64,000 nt of DNA from Lewinellaceae bacterium (GTDB lineage Bacteria > Bacteroidota > Bacteroidia > Chitinophagales > Saprospiraceae): the NCBI GenBank assembly GCA_020636445.1, contig JACJXV010000003.1:1-64000 (forward strand), in the 5' to 3' direction. The notes beneath the pieces were generated by a model that saw only the letters and a list, made by a program, of their open reading frames with translations, was not told where the DNA came from and did no database searches. Each line of letters opens with the position of its first letter. Position 1 is the first letter of the stretch. Positions 53,611 through 62,067 of the stretch are shown piece by piece. A program made the position numbers and the translations under genes.

Positions 53611-54933
53611 ATGAGTTGGATTGACCGTGATGAACGTGTAATATGGCACCCCTATACCCAGGCCAAAACGGCAGGCGCAGCCCTGCCTATTGTGCGGGGA
53701 GAAGGAACCTTGCTTTTTGATGAGGTAGGTAATCAGTATATAGATGCTATCTCTTCGTGGTGGGTTACCCTGCATGGCCATGCACACCCGTACCTGGCGG
53801 AAAAACTCCAGGCCCAGGCACTGGAATTGGAACATGTAATCTTTGCCGGGTTTACCCATCCACGGGCAATTGAGTTGGCCGAACGTTTGCTCAAGCACCT
53901 TCCCAGCCGGCAGGCCCGGGTTTTCTTTTCGGATAACGGATCAACAGCGGTTGAAATCGGGCTGAAAATGGCCATGCAATACTTTCATAACCAGGGAAAA
54001 CCCCGAAAAAAGATCATCGCCTTCAGCGAAGCTTTCCACGGGGAAACCTTTGGGGCAATGTCCGCCAGTGGTGACCATGCGTTCAATACTGCTTTTCATC
54101 CATTTCTGTTTCCGGTAACCCGCATACCTGCCCCTGTTCCAGGCCGGGAGGCACAAAGCCTGGCAGCCCTGGAAGAAGCCCTGGCTGATGGCGAAGCGAT
54201 TGCCTTTATTTTTGAACCCTTAGTGATGGGAGCAGGGGGAATGCTCATGTATGAGCCAGCCGCCCTGGATGCTATGATTGCAGCTTGTCACCGACAAGGT
54301 ACACTCTGTATTGCCGATGAGGTCATGACCGGGTTCGGTCGTACCGGAAAGTTTTTTGCCAGCCATTATTTAAAGGAACAACCCGATATCCTCTGTCTGG
54401 CAAAAGGGTTGACTGGAGGTACCTTACCGTTGGCCATAACTACCTGTACTGCGGAGATCTACCAGGCGTTTTATGCTGATGACCGCTTGAAAACGTTTTT
54501 CCATGGCCATTCCTTTACCGGAAACCCACTTGGTTGTGCTGTGGCCCTGGCCAGCCTGGAGTTACTGGAAGGCTCTGTGTGCCAGGAACGCATCGGGGCA
54601 ATTGCGGCCCGGCATGCTCAGTTTCGGGAGGAGGTGGCTAACCATCCTGCGCTGGTTGATGTTCGGCAGCGGGGAACGATACTGGCATTAGAGTTTAAAA
54701 CACCCGAACAAACCGGGTATTTTAATCAGTTACGGGATCGGTTGTATCAGTTTTACCTCAAAAGGGGGGTACTGTTACGCCCACTCGGTAATGTCATTTA
54801 CCTGCTGCCACCGTACTGCATCACCGATCAACAACTGGATCGGATATATGCAGTACTTGCGGAATCACTGGAAGTCTTTGGGGTGAGTACTCCGCAAGGT
54901 TCCCGAGAATCCACTGTTCAACACAACGAATGA
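53611..54933 (+). CDS. bioA: Adenosylmethionine-8-amino-7-oxononanoate aminotransferase
   Basis: 440 residues, class III aminotransferase of BioA type. The N-terminal IWHPYTQAKTAG and SSWWVTLHGH segments are specific for BioA, as is ADEVMTGFGRTGKFFA, and the PLP lysine is Lys265 in LAKGLTGG. It converts KAPA to DAPA with SAM as amino donor. The stop overlaps the next start (ATGA at 54930). Confidence 0.96.
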   Translation: MSWIDRDERVIWHPYTQAKTAGAALPIVRGEGTLLFDEVGNQYIDAISSWWVTLHGHAHPYLAEKLQAQALELEHVIFAGFTHPRAIELAERLLKHLPSRQARVFFSDNGSTAVEIGLKMAMQYFHNQGKPRKKIIAFSEAFHGETFGAMSASGDHAFNTAFHPFLFPVTRIPAPVPGREAQSLAALEEALADGEAIAFIFEPLVMGAGGMLMYEPAALDAMIAACHRQGTLCIADEVMTGFGRTGKFFASHYLKEQPDILCLAKGLTGGTLPLAITTCTAEIYQAFYADDRLKTFFHGHSFTGNPLGCAVALASLELLEGSVCQERIGAIAARHAQFREEVANHPALVDVRQRGTILALEFKTPEQTGYFNQLRDRLYQFYLKRGVLLRPLGNVIYLLPPYCITDQQLDRIYAVLAESLEVFGVSTPQGSRESTVQHNE

Positions 54934-56111
54934 AAGCAAGGACTTCGATAGGGATTACCGGGTGGGGGAGTGTATCAGCCGCCGGGCATACTCCAGAGGG
55001 GGTAGCAATGGCCCTACTGCAAAACACGCCATATTTACAAAAAACGGTGGATGGAGAATGGGCGGGAGCAGTTACTCCCGCGACCGAATCTTTACTGCAG
55101 CGCACTATGGACTCCCTGCCTCATGGGAGGGACCTCGACCGCAGTGTTTTGCTGGCCGTGTTGGCCGCTCGACAGGCGGTAAACATGGCGGGCTGGACAC
55201 CTGACGATCATTTCGGGGTTTTGGTGGGATCATCGCGTGGAGCCACGCACCGTTGGGAAAGGGATTACCAGGGTTTTCGAAACCAGGATGGCCGGGTTTC
55301 TCCCTTAAGCTCTCCTTTAACAACGACCGGAAATTTAGCGAGCTGGGTTGCTCAGGACATACAAGCTACTGGCCCAAGTAGCAGTTTTTCAATTACTTGT
55401 AGTACGGCACTACATGCTTTACTTGAAGGCGTGGTCTGGTTGGAAAGTGGCCGCATTAACCGATTGATAATTGGGGGAACGGAGGCTCCGCTTACCCCTT
55501 TTACGTTTAGCCAAATGAAAGCCCTGCGTATTTATGCACCATCTACTGCCACGGAATACCCTTGTCGAGCCCTTGATCTGGAGAAAAAAAATAATACGCT
55601 GGTTTTAGGGGAAGGGGCGGCTTGCTTTGCTTGTGAGTCCAGGGCAAAAGGGGCTCACGCCTGGATCATCGGGATAGGTTACGGCCAGGAAGCCATCGCT
55701 AGTCCTACTGGTGTCAGCCGCCAGGGGGAGGGCCTTTATGTAGCCATGCAGCGCGCGCTGGCCGATGGGGGGATTGTGCGACCCGACGCTATTATTACTC
55801 ACGCCCCCGGAACGGTACTTGGTGATCAAGCTGAATACCAGGCCATTCAGCGGCTGTTTGGCGAAAAGATACCCCTATTACTCAACAATAAATGGCAACT
55901 TGGGCATACCTTGGGAGCATCAGGAGCCCTTAGTATGGAGTTGGCGCTGCGTGCCCTTTGGTCGGCACAACCCATAGGTATAGCACCTTACTTGACCCAT
56001 GTAAATGCCTGGGAGGTGCCCTCAACTATTTTGATTAATGCGCAGGGCTTTGGGGGGAATGCCATTAGTGTTTTACTTCAACGCGGCGATGAGCCGTTAC
56101 CAACTTGGTAA
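54930..56111 (+). CDS. Beta-ketoacyl-ACP synthase (FabF-like) in the biotin operon
   Basis: 393 residues with the type I/II ketosynthase triad: Cys157 in SITCSTALHALLEG, His291 in ITHAPGT and His326 in LGHTLGASG, plus Lys321 in NNKWQ. All four key residues are kept, so it should be active. It overlaps bioA by four bases and ends 44 bp before the bioB start, so it is translated with the biotin genes. It may extend a protected acyl-ACP to pimeloyl level. The KAS III-type BioZ known from alpha-proteobacteria is a different family. Confidence 0.9.
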   Translation: MKARTSIGITGWGSVSAAGHTPEGVAMALLQNTPYLQKTVDGEWAGAVTPATESLLQRTMDSLPHGRDLDRSVLLAVLAARQAVNMAGWTPDDHFGVLVGSSRGATHRWERDYQGFRNQDGRVSPLSSPLTTTGNLASWVAQDIQATGPSSSFSITCSTALHALLEGVVWLESGRINRLIIGGTEAPLTPFTFSQMKALRIYAPSTATEYPCRALDLEKKNNTLVLGEGAACFACESRAKGAHAWIIGIGYGQEAIASPTGVSRQGEGLYVAMQRALADGGIVRPDAIITHAPGTVLGDQAEYQAIQRLFGEKIPLLLNNKWQLGHTLGASGALSMELALRALWSAQPIGIAPYLTHVNAWEVPSTILINAQGFGGNAISVLLQRGDEPLPTW

Positions 56112-56155
56112 TCCACAGGGAAGGTCTTATCTTCACCCGCGGAAAAAAACGAGGT

Positions 56156-57283
56156 ATGCAAGAAGCAACAAAGATATGGACGCTGGAGGAAACGTTGGCC
56201 CTTTACCAGCGTCCTTTAATGGATTTGATATATGAAGCTGCCAGCGTGCACCGGGCGCACCACGACCCCAATGAAGTACAAATCAGTACTTTGCTCTCCA
56301 TCAAAACAGGGGGATGCCCGGAGGATTGTGCCTACTGCCCACAAGCAGCTCGTTATCATACGGATATTGAAACCAATGACCTGCTGACAGTAGATCAGGT
56401 ACGCACCGCTGCAACGCGCGCTAAATCCCTGGGGAGCTCCCGGCTTTGTATGGGGGCCGCCTGGCGGAACGTTGAAGATAATGCGGATTTCGATCACGTA
56501 ATCGAGCTGGTGAAAACTGTCCGCGATCTGGACATGGAGGTTTGCTGCACCCTGGGTATGTTAACCCCTCATCAGGCCCAACGCCTGGCGGCGGCAGGCT
56601 TGTATGCGTATAATCATAACCTGGATTCCTCCGAAGATTATTATGAGGAAATTATTTCCACGCGTGGCTATCAGGATCGCCTGGAAACCCTGGATAATGT
56701 TCGCAAAGCTAATTTGACAGTTTGCTCAGGAGGGATCATCGGTATGGGGGAATCAGTGGCCGACCGCTGTAAAATGCTCCTAACCTTGGCTAGCCTCCGG
56801 CCCCAGCCTGAATCGGTTCCGATCAATGCCCTGGTAGCCGTACCCGGAACACCGCTCGAAAACCAGGAGCCCGTTTCTATTTGGGAAATGATCCGGATGA
56901 TTGCCGTTACCCGCATCGTTATGCCACATACGACCATCCGGCTTTCGGCAGGCAGAACGGAAATGAGTCGCGAAGGCCAGGCTTTATGTTTTCTGGCAGG
57001 AGCAGGTTCTATTTTTGCTGGCGACAAACTCCTGACTACGCCAAATCCAGACGTGTTTGCCGATTTGGAAATGTTTGATCTCCTGGGGTTGAGACCCAAA
57101 GCTCCTTTTGCCGATGGTCACCTACCCCAGTCGGGTTCTGCCGAGGAAACCGCGGCAGCCATTGAGCCGCACCGGAAGCGATGGTCGCGACCAGGACATA
57201 CCATTGAGGCGAACGTACAATATGCTGAAATAGCCAAAGAAAAAAGACGGGCAACCCGTCAGCAAGGGGATACCCATCAATAA
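56156..57283 (+). CDS. bioB: Biotin synthase
   Basis: 375 residues from the ATG at 56156, preceded by GAGG; a longer frame from 56105 runs into the ketosynthase. The radical-SAM cysteines are C54, C58 and C61 in CPEDCAYC; YNHNLDSSEDYYEEI and ALVAVPGTPLENQ are typical. It inserts sulfur into dethiobiotin. tpiA follows 18 bp later. Confidence 0.97.
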   Translation: MQEATKIWTLEETLALYQRPLMDLIYEAASVHRAHHDPNEVQISTLLSIKTGGCPEDCAYCPQAARYHTDIETNDLLTVDQVRTAATRAKSLGSSRLCMGAAWRNVEDNADFDHVIELVKTVRDLDMEVCCTLGMLTPHQAQRLAAAGLYAYNHNLDSSEDYYEEIISTRGYQDRLETLDNVRKANLTVCSGGIIGMGESVADRCKMLLTLASLRPQPESVPINALVAVPGTPLENQEPVSIWEMIRMIAVTRIVMPHTTIRLSAGRTEMSREGQALCFLAGAGSIFAGDKLLTTPNPDVFADLEMFDLLGLRPKAPFADGHLPQSGSAEETAAAIEPHRKRWSRPGHTIEANVQYAEIAKEKRRATRQQGDTHQ

Positions 57284-57301
57284 TCATTTAAGCATCAACC
57301 T

Positions 57302-58060
57302 ATGAATAAGCGTACCCAAATAGTTGCCGGTAACTGGAAAATGAATAAAACATATCAGGACGGCCGTAGCATGGTCATCGATTTCCTGGAAAACCTCCGG
57401 AATACCGATGCCCTGGCGATTTTGTGCCCCCCTTTTATTCACCTGCAAATGGTTTCTAACCTGATCAAGGACATGGCCAGCGTTCGCTTGGGCGCACAAA
57501 ATTGTCACGAAGCAGAAGCAGGTGCCTATACCGGAGAAGTTTCTGTGGAAATGCTCAAATCGGTTGGCGTAGATTACGTTATTCTGGGGCACTCCGAACG
57601 TCGGGAATACTTTGGCGAAAGCGATGCCTTGCTGGCAAAGAAGATCGATCAGGTGCTTGCACACAACCTGCGTCCGATTTTTTGCTGCGGAGAACCCCTG
57701 GATATTCGCGAAAAAAATGACCATGTTGCCCATGTAGCCCAACAATTGGAAGGTAGCTTATTTCATCTTACCCCAGAAGCGATTGCTAAAATCGTAATTG
57801 CCTATGAACCCATCTGGGCGATTGGCACTGGGCGTACGGCTTCGCCAGCGCAGGCCCAGGAGATGCATGCAGCGATCCGTCAGCTCATGGCTAAGAAATA
57901 CGGAGAAGATTTGGCCCAACAGCTATCTATCCTGTATGGGGGCAGCGTCAATGCCGCCAATGCGAAAGAATTATTCAGCCAACCGGATGTTGACGGTGGA
58001 TTAGTGGGCGGGGCAAGTCTCAAAGCGGGAGATTTTGCCACTATTGTGGATAGCTTTTAG
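57302..58060 (+). CDS. tpiA: Triosephosphate isomerase
   Basis: 252 residues. AGNWKMNKT with the first lysine, VILGHSERREYF with the catalytic His and AYEPIWAIGTG with the catalytic Glu, and YGGSVNAAN are all in place. It interconverts the two triose phosphates of glycolysis. Its place 18 bp after bioB suggests transcription with the biotin operon, though an own promoter cannot be excluded. Confidence 0.97.
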   Translation: MNKRTQIVAGNWKMNKTYQDGRSMVIDFLENLRNTDALAILCPPFIHLQMVSNLIKDMASVRLGAQNCHEAEAGAYTGEVSVEMLKSVGVDYVILGHSERREYFGESDALLAKKIDQVLAHNLRPIFCCGEPLDIREKNDHVAHVAQQLEGSLFHLTPEAIAKIVIAYEPIWAIGTGRTASPAQAQEMHAAIRQLMAKKYGEDLAQQLSILYGGSVNAANAKELFSQPDVDGGLVGGASLKAGDFATIVDSF

Positions 58061-58123
58061 CAGGTTTATCACTTTTTTGGATAATTTACGGACCGGACAG
58101 GGTGGGTTAATAACAATTTTTGC

Positions 58124-58131
58124 TAAATTTG
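58124..58131 (+). promoter_or_regulatory. -7 box candidate for the LexA-like regulator gene
   Basis: TAAATTTG fits TAnnTTTG, 28 bp before the ATG at 58160. The -33 element is not clear. Confidence 0.4.
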
Positions 58132-58159
58132 TTTATACCCGATAAAACCCGCGTTCGCC

Positions 58160-58996
58160 ATGAATAGTATTGTTACTCAGCGGTTTATAAAATGTCATGA
58201 CAAACTCCGGGAAGAAAATCGGGTTCGTTCCAGTCGCCAATTTGCCCTGTCGCTAGATTATTTACCGCAAAGTTTAAGCGAAATCCTTAAAGGCAGGCGG
58301 GATGTGACCATTGAATTAATCCGCAAAGCCGTTGAAGTGTATAAATTAAACCCGGTGTATCTCTACACCGGCGAAGGGCCTCCTTTTATGACCGAGGGTG
58401 GCAATCAGGATGTGCGGATTCTAACGGTAGTTACTAATGCTCAGGATCAGGAACTCATCGTACATGTTCCCAGTGCCGCGCAGGGCGCTTATGTTCAGGA
58501 ATTAGGCAACCCCCAATTCATTCAGAATCTCCCTCATTTTTTACTTCCCGAGTATCGTTATCAGGCTGGAACCATCCGCTCCTTCGACGTTACCGGCGAT
58601 GCTATGGAGCCGACCTTATTCGAGGGAGATAAACTGGTGTGTCAATATGTAGAACCGGGGCATTGGGAAACCGGAATCCGCGAAAACCATATTCATGTAG
58701 TTGTTACCCGGGCAGATGTACTCGTCCGCCGTGTTGCCAATAACCTGCGGGAAAAGAAGCAACTGCGCATTTTTAGCGACAATGATTATTACAACGAACA
58801 GATATTGCCCCTGGCAGATATTCGTGAACTTTGGGTGCTAAAAACCCGGATTAGCCCATACATGGGAGCCCCTTCGCATCCGGTGCGTAAAGTCCGGGAA
58901 GATATTAAAGAGGTAAAACAGGCGTTGGGGCAGCAAAACCAATTAATCCATAATCTGCTGGAGCGTATCGATAAACTTTCGCCGGATCGATCCTAG
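58160..58996 (+). CDS. XRE/S24-like transcriptional regulator, protease site lost
   Basis: 278 residues. The N-terminal part (~1-75) has a helix-turn-helix (SSRQFALSLDYLPQSLSEIL). The C-terminal part has the LexA/CI-type beta fold: SFDVTGDAMEPTLFEGDKLV. The catalytic serine of the GDSMxPT motif is Ala148, and the following lysine position reads VLVRRV (Arg in place of Lys). It should therefore be unable to cleave itself. It ends in a coiled-coil tail. It stands between tpiA and a small protein gene, and its targets are unknown. Confidence 0.85.
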   Translation: MNSIVTQRFIKCHDKLREENRVRSSRQFALSLDYLPQSLSEILKGRRDVTIELIRKAVEVYKLNPVYLYTGEGPPFMTEGGNQDVRILTVVTNAQDQELIVHVPSAAQGAYVQELGNPQFIQNLPHFLLPEYRYQAGTIRSFDVTGDAMEPTLFEGDKLVCQYVEPGHWETGIRENHIHVVVTRADVLVRRVANNLREKKQLRIFSDNDYYNEQILPLADIRELWVLKTRISPYMGAPSHPVRKVREDIKEVKQALGQQNQLIHNLLERIDKLSPDRS

Positions 58997-59023
58997 GCTT
59001 TAACTTTCCACAAAAGAAAATCA

Positions 59024-59254
59024 ATGAAAAAGAAGACGATTACGGGAACAGTAACCCACCAAAAAATCGAAGGCGGGTTCTGGGGGATTGTTGATGCCCA
59101 AGGGGGCCAATGGATGGTCGTGAACATGCCCGAGCAAATTAAATATCCGGGTAAAGAAGTCCGGGTCGTCGTGCACGTTATGGACGATCAGGTGGGTTTT
59201 GCAATGTGGGGCACTCCCGTAAGGATCGTTTCCTTTCATACCATGACTCCTTAA
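59024..59254 (+). CDS. Small beta-rich protein of unknown function
   Basis: 76 residues (KKKTITGTVTHQKIEGGFWG at the start), no signal peptide. The alternating V/G-rich text (VRVVVHVMDDQVGFAMWG) suggests a small OB-like barrel. It is 27 bp downstream of the regulator gene and converges on the biotin carboxylase gene at 18 bp. No function is assigned. Confidence 0.65.
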   Translation: MKKKTITGTVTHQKIEGGFWGIVDAQGGQWMVVNMPEQIKYPGKEVRVVVHVMDDQVGFAMWGTPVRIVSFHTMTP

Positions 59255-59272
59255 GCAAAAACAACCAGGATT

Positions 59273-60742
59273 TTACCGGTTAGCTTCCCACTCCATACTA
59301 TAATTAGTCGCCACAGTCAGGACGCGATGTCTTTCTGCATACAACTGCAGGGCTAGTCGCGCAGCAATTTCGGCTTCCTGGGTTTCATTGCTATTGATGT
59401 TTTCCGGCGTATAGTAATTTTTTACAAAGTGTGTATCAAAATGCCCGCTGGTAAACGCCTCATGCCGGCAAACAAATTTTCCGAAGGGTAGGGTGGTAGC
59501 TACACCTTCAATATGGTAATCTTCGATGGCCTGGATCATCCGCCGGATGGCTGCCTGACGGGTGTCACCATAGGTAATCAGTTTGGCAATCATAGGATCG
59601 TAGTAAATGGGGATATCCATTCCTTGTTCATATCCATCATCGAGGCGGATATTATCTCCTACAGGCCGCACATAAGTGCTAAGGTTACCCACGCTGGGTA
59701 GGAAGTTGTTGAAAGGGTCTTCAGCATAAACCCGTAGTTCGAGTGCATGGCCGGTAATTTGTAAGTCCTCCTGTTTAAAGGGAATTTCTTCACCACGAGC
59801 AACGCGAATTTGTTGCTCGACTAAGTCTACTCCTGTAACCCATTCCGTAACCGGGTGTTCCACCTGCAGACGGGTATTCATCTCCAGAAAATAGAAGTTC
59901 AAGTCAGCATCAACCAGAAATTCTACAGTGCCGGCACCCAGATAATTACATGCTTTGGCAACTTTTACAGCCGCTTCACCCATAGCCTGGCGGATGGCCG
60001 GCGTCAAAATAGCACTGGGCGCTTCTTCGATCACCTTTTGGTGGCGCCGTTGGATACTACACTCCCGCTCAAATAGATGAACGACGTTTCCATGGCTATC
60101 GGCAAGAACCTGAATTTCGATATGCCGTGGAGAGGTCACGTATTTTTCAATAAAAACAGAACCATCCCCAAAGGCTGAAGTTGCTTCGCTAATAGCTCGC
60201 TCCATTTGCTCTTGCAGCTCTCCTTCGTTTTCCACAATCCGCATCCCCTTGCCACCTCCTCCAGCAGAGGCTTTAATCAGGATGGGAAAACCTACTTCTT
60301 TGGCAATCGCTTTAGCGTCCGCCAGGTCTGAAATGGCGTGGTCAACACCTGGTACCATCGGAATATCATAGTGCTTGACGGCATCTTTAGCAGCCAGCTT
60401 ACTACCCATTATCTCAATAGAGTAAGGGCTGGGGCCAATGAAAATTATGCCGGCAGCTTCAACGTCGCGCGCAAAGGCAGCATTTTCACTTAAAAACCCA
60501 TATCCTGGATGAATAGCATCGACCCCACAGGCTAGTGCTGCGGCAATAATTTTATCTCCCCGCAGGTACGATTGGTTGGATGGGGCAGGCCCCAAGCAGA
60601 TGGCTTCATCTGCAAACCGAACGTGTAGGGCGTTGCGATCAGCTTCCGAATAGACGGCGACAATGGCGATACCCATTTTACGAGCAGTACGCATTACCCG
60701 AAGGGCGATTTCACCCCGATTTGCGACGAGAATTTTCTTCAT
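59273..60742 (-). CDS. accC: Biotin carboxylase subunit of an acyl-CoA carboxylase
   Basis: 489 residues. KKILVANRGEIALRVMRTAR, the ATP-grasp glycine loop SAGGGGKGMR, the RRHQKVIEEAPS lysine-histidine region, EMNTRLQVEHPVTE and the C-terminal PIYYDPMIAKLI are all typical. There is no biotin-carrying AMKM segment, so the carrier is a separate protein. It may serve acetyl-CoA or propionyl-CoA carboxylase; the C-terminal ~40-residue extension fits the propionyl/acyl-CoA type. It lies near the biotin operon. Confidence 0.93.
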   Translation of the reverse strand: MKKILVANRGEIALRVMRTARKMGIAIVAVYSEADRNALHVRFADEAICLGPAPSNQSYLRGDKIIAAALACGVDAIHPGYGFLSENAAFARDVEAAGIIFIGPSPYSIEIMGSKLAAKDAVKHYDIPMVPGVDHAISDLADAKAIAKEVGFPILIKASAGGGGKGMRIVENEGELQEQMERAISEATSAFGDGSVFIEKYVTSPRHIEIQVLADSHGNVVHLFERECSIQRRHQKVIEEAPSAILTPAIRQAMGEAAVKVAKACNYLGAGTVEFLVDADLNFYFLEMNTRLQVEHPVTEWVTGVDLVEQQIRVARGEEIPFKQEDLQITGHALELRVYAEDPFNNFLPSVGNLSTYVRPVGDNIRLDDGYEQGMDIPIYYDPMIAKLITYGDTRQAAIRRMIQAIEDYHIEGVATTLPFGKFVCRHEAFTSGHFDTHFVKNYYTPENINSNETQEAEIAARLALQLYAERHRVLTVATNYSMEWEANR

Positions 60743-60917
60743 GAGCGAGTAGATTCAAACATCCAGTAATAAGCCAGGGCCTTTAAGTCGGTTCGAAATT
60801 ACCTGGCCCTGTCATGAGGGTGAAAGTACACATTTTTGTTAAACTCCCTTTCCGGAAAGGGAAGTTTTTGCCTCAGCCAATTCACTTTGGGCTAACGCCA
60901 AAAGACCTATTAATTAA

Positions 60918-60953
60918 GAATGACCGGTCGGATGCCTATCCGACCGGTCATTC
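60918..60953. terminator. Perfect 15-bp-stem hairpin in the accC-lipoprotein gap
   Basis: GAATGACCGGTCGGA (60918-60932) pairs perfectly with 60939-60953 around a 6-nt loop. The T tract after it is weak (CATTATTA). It lies in a 435-bp gap upstream of accC. No gene is seen in this gap, only this hairpin and a repeat at 61038. Confidence 0.6.
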
Positions 60954-61035
60954 CATTATTACCTGTTGTTTTGGCACTAAGTCCATAAAATGCAATTCGA
61001 AATTGAAAATCAGAACCGCTGATTTCTCATTGCTA

Positions 61036-61100
61036 AGTTAGCGGGAGTCTTTGGACTCCCGCTAAGGCCTTGAACCTAACGATCTTCAGATCGATTTCTA
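61036..61100 (+). repeat. Double-hairpin repeat, copy C
   Basis: AGCGGGAGTC (61040-61049), loop TTTG and GACTCCCGCT (61054-61063), followed by GATCTTCAGATC at 61081-61092. It is the same two-palindrome layout as copies A and B, but the first stem has T changed to G and its partner A to C, so pairing is kept. The tail differs. Confidence 0.8.
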
Positions 61101-61177
61101 ATGGCTTTGCTCCTTGTTTCTGCTGTCGGACTGCAATTTGCGTGACTCCGTTTAGGATTTACAAAGACCAACGAAAC

Positions 61178-61969
61178 CTACTGGGCAGGAGCAGGGTCCG
61201 GCAACAGATTAATTTCACGACTAACCGGATTTAAAGGGGTATCTACCTTGTTTCCTTCTTTATCGACCAGCGTTAGCGTAATCAAATTCTTACCCATCGG
61301 CAATCCTTCGATGTAGTACGGCTGCCAGGTATCGATCATGTGTTCTTCATCATTGATCATAGCTTTAACTTTGTAATCAGTTCCCAGCGTAGCGTTAACC
61401 AGGAAGAAATCAAGCATAATTTTTTTCGTATCCGCCCCTACATAATCGCCTTTCGGGCGGCTATAGAAAAGCATGGGCTGGGTGATTGACTCAGCCTTAG
61501 TGATGCCCTTATTGGCAACGCTTACTTTCTGGGCGATGAATGCCTTGCCATTTTTAATGCTTTCATGGTATGACCGGGAGAGAAACGCCAGGAGGTAATG
61601 ATCGCCATCAGCAACATCATAGGGGAAATCTGCGGTATACTTCGCTGCGTAAGGGTAGGAATCCACGATCAGGTGAATGTGTTGGCCTTCCGCAGAGTTC
61701 GCACACATTTTAGCTGAAGCATCCGGGGTTTGCGTACCTAATTGGTAATTGCTCAACTTGAATTTGAACTGCCCATTTTTATAGCTCATGCTTTCCAGTG
61801 TAGCATCAGGATAAGCCGTAGAGGCTGCAAATGGGGTTAAGGTGTATTTCATCGCCGGGGCAGCGGGGGCTGCCTGTTCTGTGCTGGCGGTATCGGCAGT
61901 AGCCGTCTTTTTCTTGCAACTGGTGAAAGTAAACGTGGCCAGTAAGGCCAGCAAAAGTAAAGTTCTCAT
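61178..61969 (-). CDS. Lipoprotein of the 'phosphopeptide-binding'-labelled family
   Basis: 263 residues. MRTLLLLALLATFTFTSC is a lipoprotein signal with Cys at 18, followed by a lysine- and alanine/threonine-rich linker. The body has GQHIHLIVD, YDVADGDHYLLAFLSRSYHES and PMLFYSRPKGDY segments, seen in uncharacterised Bacteroidota lipoproteins often labelled phosphopeptide-binding; that label is not proven. It is divergent from the metal ATPase gene, 98 bp apart. Confidence 0.8.
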   Translation of the reverse strand: MRTLLLLALLATFTFTSCKKKTATADTASTEQAAPAAPAMKYTLTPFAASTAYPDATLESMSYKNGQFKFKLSNYQLGTQTPDASAKMCANSAEGQHIHLIVDSYPYAAKYTADFPYDVADGDHYLLAFLSRSYHESIKNGKAFIAQKVSVANKGITKAESITQPMLFYSRPKGDYVGADTKKIMLDFFLVNATLGTDYKVKAMINDEEHMIDTWQPYYIEGLPMGKNLITLTLVDKEGNKVDTPLNPVSREINLLPDPAPAQ

Positions 61970-62067
61970 GGTTGATTGTATTTAGATTTAATCAATTATT
62001 GATGTGAAATTGTTCTTATTTTTGAACAACAAATTTCTCGGCACTTCAGGTTACCGACTCTAAATAT

